This document shows, piece by piece, positions 61,227-64,000 of a DNA stretch of 64,000 nt (the first letter of the stretch is position 1; every line of letters starts with the position of its first letter). The notes beneath the pieces were generated by a model. It saw nothing but the letters and a program-made list of their open reading frames with translations, was not told the origin of the DNA and made no database searches. This DNA is from Flavobacteriaceae bacterium UBA3339. Its GTDB lineage: Bacteria > Bacteroidota > Bacteroidia > Flavobacteriales > Flavobacteriaceae. The position numbers and the translations under genes were made by a program. The stretch is from NCBI GenBank assembly GCA_002360925.1, contig DERN01000011.1, forward strand, positions 68,908-132,907, written 5' to 3'.

Positions 61227-61393
61227 AACAACTTGTGAATAATAAATCCTATTATAACACCAAAAAACAAAACAACGAATATATTTCTAGCCCAATTATG
61301 ATTAGATTGTTCTTCTTTAAGCCCAGTTTGTTTAAACTTTATCAGTAGCCACCAAATAAATCCTCCTAGATTAGAGAAATCAGTATAACGCAT
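61223..61393 (-). CDS. Small membrane protein, 56 aa, missed by length filters
   Basis: ATG at 61393 to TAA at 61223. Starts MRYTDFSNLGGFIWWLLIKF, a charged middle, then a hydrophobic helix (NIFVVLFFGVIIGFII, residues 37-52) and a basic end. Two possible membrane segments. No stop or unusual codons; the end overlaps the radical SAM gene tail-to-tail by 4 bp. No obvious promoter. Conservation should be tested. Confidence 0.55.
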   Translation of the reverse strand: MRYTDFSNLGGFIWWLLIKFKQTGLKEEQSNHNWARNIFVVLFFGVIIGFIIHKLF

Positions 61394-61455
61394 AACACAC
61401 GTAAAGCTTTTTATATTTAATGAATATAAACGTAAATTCCGTACTTAAAATTAAC

Positions 61456-61485
61456 TTGCAATTCGCATAAATATAAGTATTTTTG
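61456..61485 (+). promoter_or_regulatory. Promoter of the acyl-CoA dehydrogenase gene
   Basis: TTG (61456-61458), 19-nt spacer, TATTTTTG (61478-61485), full match to the Bacteroidota consensus, 24 nt before the ATG at 61510. Confidence 0.75.
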
Positions 61486-61509
61486 TTTTTCAACTAAACA
61501 TCATTAATT

Positions 61510-62688
61510 ATGAAACCGGATTTATTTCAGGCACCAGATTACTACTTATTAGACGATTTACTTACAGATGAACATAAATTAGTTCGCGATGCAGCAAGAG
61601 CTTGGGTTAAAAGAGAAGTATCTCCTATTATCGAAGAATATGCACAGAGAGCTGAGTTTCCAAAACAAATTATTAAAGGATTAGGAGAAATTGGCGGTTT
61701 TGGTCCATATATTCCTGAAGAATATGGAGGAGCAGGATTAGACCAAATTTCATACGGATTAATCATGCAAGAGATTGAACGTGGCGATTCGGGTGTTCGT
61801 TCTACATCATCGGTACAATCTTCGTTAGTTATGTATCCTATATGGAAATATGGAAATGAAGAACAACGCATGAAATATTTACCAAAATTAGCTACCGGAG
61901 AAATGATCGGTTGTTTTGGTTTAACCGAGCCTGATTACGGATCGAATCCTTCAGGAATGGTGACAAATTTTAAAGATATGGACGACCATTATTTATTAAA
62001 TGGTGCTAAAATGTGGATTTCGAACGCTCCGTTTGCAGATATTGCAGTTGTTTGGGCAAAAAATGAAGAAGGTCGTATTCATGGATTAATTGTAGAACGC
62101 GGAATGGCAGGTTTTACAACTCCAGAAACTCATAATAAATGGTCGTTAAGAGCATCAGCAACAGGTGAATTGATTTTCGACAATGTGAAAGTTCCGAAAG
62201 AAAACTTATTACCTAACAAATCAGGATTAGGAGCTCCGCTTGGATGTTTAGATTCTGCTCGTTATGGTATTGCTTGGGGTGCAATTGGCGCAGCAATGGA
62301 TTGTTACGACACAGCTCTACGTTACAGCAAAGAGCGTATTCAGTTCGACAGACCAATTGGTGCGTTTCAATTACAGCAAAAGAAATTAGCCGAAATGATT
62401 ACCGAAATTACTAAAGCACAATTATTAACATGGCGTTTAGGTGTTTTACGTAATGAAGGACGTGCGACTTCTGCTCAAATTTCTATGGCAAAACGCAATA
62501 ATGTTGCAATGGCTTTAGATGTTGCACGCGAAGCTCGTCAAATGTTAGGCGGAATGGGAATTACAGGAGAATACTCAATCATGCGCCATATGATGAATTT
62601 AGAATCGGTTGTGACTTACGAAGGTACACACGACATTCACTTATTAATTACAGGTTTAGACGTTACAGGCTTAAATGCTTTTAAATAA
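61510..62688 (+). CDS. Acyl-CoA dehydrogenase, glutaryl-CoA dehydrogenase-like
   Basis: FAD enzyme of 392 aa. GLTEPDYGSNPSGM (near 137-150), WISNAPFADIAVVWA, and the catalytic base Glu371 in TYEGTHDIHL. Glutaryl-CoA dehydrogenases share the RSTSSVQSSLVMYPI segment seen here (around 97-111), so degradation of lysine or tryptophan is a reasonable guess. Single-gene unit with promoter and terminator. Confidence 0.88.
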   Translation: MKPDLFQAPDYYLLDDLLTDEHKLVRDAARAWVKREVSPIIEEYAQRAEFPKQIIKGLGEIGGFGPYIPEEYGGAGLDQISYGLIMQEIERGDSGVRSTSSVQSSLVMYPIWKYGNEEQRMKYLPKLATGEMIGCFGLTEPDYGSNPSGMVTNFKDMDDHYLLNGAKMWISNAPFADIAVVWAKNEEGRIHGLIVERGMAGFTTPETHNKWSLRASATGELIFDNVKVPKENLLPNKSGLGAPLGCLDSARYGIAWGAIGAAMDCYDTALRYSKERIQFDRPIGAFQLQQKKLAEMITEITKAQLLTWRLGVLRNEGRATSAQISMAKRNNVAMALDVAREARQMLGGMGITGEYSIMRHMMNLESVVTYEGTHDIHLLITGLDVTGLNAFK

Positions 62689-62697
62689 TAGTCAAAT

Positions 62698-62727
62698 AAA
62701 AACTCCCAATAAATTGGGAGTTTTTTA
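62698..62727 (+). terminator. Terminator of the acyl-CoA dehydrogenase gene
   Basis: AAAACTCCCAAT/ATTGGGAGTTTT stem with a 2-nt AA loop region followed by TTTTTT. Confidence 0.85.
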
Positions 62728-62771
62728 ATTCTATTCGTTACAATAAGCTATTTCGATTAACAAATCTTGCT

Positions 62772-63098
62772 TTACTTATATTCATCTTCTTCCTCGGCAT
62801 CTTTGTAAATCTTAAAATATTTACTGTACCAAATCCAAAGTCCAATAACACTAAGAAAAACAACAATTAAAGTTTGATCTATCTTTTTCCAGCGATCAAA
62901 TAAGTTGCTGCTCCAAATAATAAAAAGCACGCTTGCCGAAAGTATAACGTGAACAATTTGTATGTACATATAAATTTTATACTCTTCGTTCAGGTAAAAA
63001 GCTTTGTCATGAAAAACAAAAATCAAAAGTAAATACCCAATTATCAACAGAGTTAAAACCCATAACATCCATTTAATGCTTTTGTGCAAAGTTTTCAT
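62772..63098 (-). CDS. Hypothetical membrane protein, 108 aa
   Basis: Three hydrophobic segments (about 8-28, 46-63, 74-92) and an acidic, basic-mixed C-terminus (YKDAEEEDEYK). No domain recognised. Convergent with the acyl-CoA dehydrogenase gene. Confidence 0.75.
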   Translation of the reverse strand: MKTLHKSIKWMLWVLTLLIIGYLLLIFVFHDKAFYLNEEYKIYMYIQIVHVILSASVLFIIWSSNLFDRWKKIDQTLIVVFLSVIGLWIWYSKYFKIYKDAEEEDEYK

Positions 63099-63371
63099 TT
63101 AATCTTCAAATATTGCACAAAAGTAAATAAATATTTGTTCCAATAAACATTTTCTATCTTTTTTACAATTAACATCCGAAATTGATATTCCAAAGACATT
63201 AAAATGTAATTCCACAATATGTTATAAAAAAAACGAGATTATAATAACCTCGTCTTTTCACTAAAATAAAATAAATCCAATAAAAGTATTCATTATTTAG
63301 CCCTAATTTTTTTCTATTTCGTATAAAAATAACAAAAAAAGCGAATCAAAACTAAAAAAATAAAAAAAACT

Positions 63372-63707
63372 TTAAGATTCAGGCGCCAACTCCACAATCA
63401 AACCATCTATTTCGGGCGTAATTGCTATTTGACATCCCAAACGACTGTTTTCTTTTACATTAAAAGCTTCCCAAAGCATAGCATCCTCATCCGGATTTTT
63501 TTCAGGCAATTCAACTTCGTCCTCGTTTAGAACATAACATTGACAAGAAGCACACATTGCCATTCCGCCACAAATACCAATCGTTCCTTCCTCAGCAAGT
63601 TCATATGCTCTTACCAATTCCATTACGTTCATATTCATGTCCGTTGGCGCATCAACAGTATGCGAATCGCCATTTCGATCTATAATTGTTATTTTAATAT
63701 CGTTCAT
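63372..63707 (-). CDS. 2Fe-2S ferredoxin, adrenodoxin type
   Basis: 111 aa. Cluster cysteines Cys46, Cys52, Cys55 and Cys92 (CX5CX2C...C), the pattern of adrenodoxin or ISC-type ferredoxin. ENSRLGCQIAI is a hallmark of the vertebrate/bacterial Fdx type. Probably passes electrons to an oxygenase or to Fe-S assembly. Divergent from the AIM24-like gene. Confidence 0.92.
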   Translation of the reverse strand: MNDIKITIIDRNGDSHTVDAPTDMNMNVMELVRAYELAEEGTIGICGGMAMCASCQCYVLNEDEVELPEKNPDEDAMLWEAFNVKENSRLGCQIAITPEIDGLIVELAPES

Positions 63708-63828
63708 AATAATGTGGTTTTTACAAAGATACTAATTCAAAATCCATTAATAAAACGAAACCATTTTTAATTACTTCTGTAACAATTGCATCGTTTTGAT
63801 TACTAATTTTATATAAAAAACTAATAAA

Positions 63829-64000
63829 ATGAATGCACACGAAATAGATTATCAAATTTTTGGAGAAGAAATGCAATTTATTGAAATTGAATTGGATCCG
63901 CAAGAAACCGTAGTTGCTCAAGCCGGGAGTTTTATGATGATGGACGACGGTATACAAATGGAAACAATTTTTGGTGATGGAAGCAAGCAAAACAGTGGAA
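63829..64000 (+). CDS. AIM24/TIGR00266 family protein (3' end beyond window)
   Basis: Starts ATG 63829, MNAHEIDYQIFGEEMQFIEI, and includes QAGSFMMMDDGIQMET. The family forms beta-rich trimers of unknown function, broadly conserved in bacteria and mitochondria (AIM24). The gene runs off the right edge after 57 codons. Confidence 0.85.
   Translation, partial: MNAHEIDYQIFGEEMQFIEIELDPQETVVAQAGSFMMMDDGIQMETIFGDGSKQNSG

Noticed and set aside
63229..63260. Terminator for the ferredoxin gene
   Set aside because: The ACGAG/CTCGT stem has only five pairs, a long loop and is 110 bp from the stop; too weak to list.
63721..63990. 89-codon minus-strand frame at the right edge
   Set aside because: It runs over the start of the AIM24-family gene and the divergent promoters; the opposite strand codes better.

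Overview
The window is a dense, AT-rich bacterial chromosome segment from the phylum Bacteroidota, most likely family Flavobacteriaceae (genus not resolved). The grounds are: promoters of the type TTG-N19-TAnnTTTG instead of sigma70 boxes; a type IX secretion sorting domain and a PorV/PorQ-type protein; the rpmB-rpmG-DUF4295-ftsY order; an S46 dipeptidyl-peptidase; a DUF4105/Lnb-family protein; and dispersed short palindromic repeats typical of this group. No phage, IS element or CRISPR array is visible.

Layout. 1-2.4 kb: start of a tRNA gene, then a minus-strand run idi-PTPS/queD-manA-88 aa protein. 2.5-8.8 kb: T9SS cargo protein, DUF721 (DciA-like), lipoprotein, ftsY, DUF4295, rpmG, rpmB, cinA, a fumarylacetoacetase-family enzyme and a ParE-type toxin-antitoxin pair. 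9-14.1 kb: exonuclease, FAD oxidoreductase and a RecQ without zinc cysteines. 14.2-16.8 kb: kdsD (kpsF)-tatC-lptB. 16.8-22.6 kb: capsule/exopolysaccharide control (4,6-dehydratase, Wza, Wzc-type tyrosine kinase, convergent PHP tyrosine phosphatase). 22.6-31.9 kb: envelope genes (Lnb-like, PorV/Q-like, pssA, coaX, beta-barrel protein, lptC, ppiD/surA-like) and fabD, with tRNA-Phe. 32-35.3 kb: an accessory-looking island of 198-bp repeats flanking an HU-like protein, a HipA-type kinase and DUF3037. 35.3-38.7 kb: HdeD-like protein, then a cobalamin riboswitch with cobT-cobS-cobC. 38.7-48.99 kb: dodecin, DegT aminotransferase, waaA, GNAT, DPP11, a SecB-like protein, GH3, DUF2797 and trmN6. 49-60 kb: a complete methionine operon metY-metX-thrA/metL-metB/Z-metH-metF behind a candidate transcription attenuator with a methionine-rich leader peptide. 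60-64 kb: radical SAM protein, acyl-CoA dehydrogenase, ferredoxin and the start of an AIM24-family gene.

How it fits together. The B12-riboswitch cob operon makes the cofactor for the B12-dependent MetH encoded 17 kb away, and the met operon takes aspartate through homoserine and O-acylhomoserine to homocysteine and methionine, with MetF supplying methyl-THF. KdsD, WaaA, LptB and LptC all serve LPS. The Wza/Wzc/CpsB set controls polysaccharide export.

The two observations most worth following are the Met-codon attenuator (about 49.15-49.33 kb) and the HipA-like kinase/DUF3037 pair between repeat copies (33.8-34.9 kb). All functional calls come from reading motifs and family resemblance; no database search was possible.
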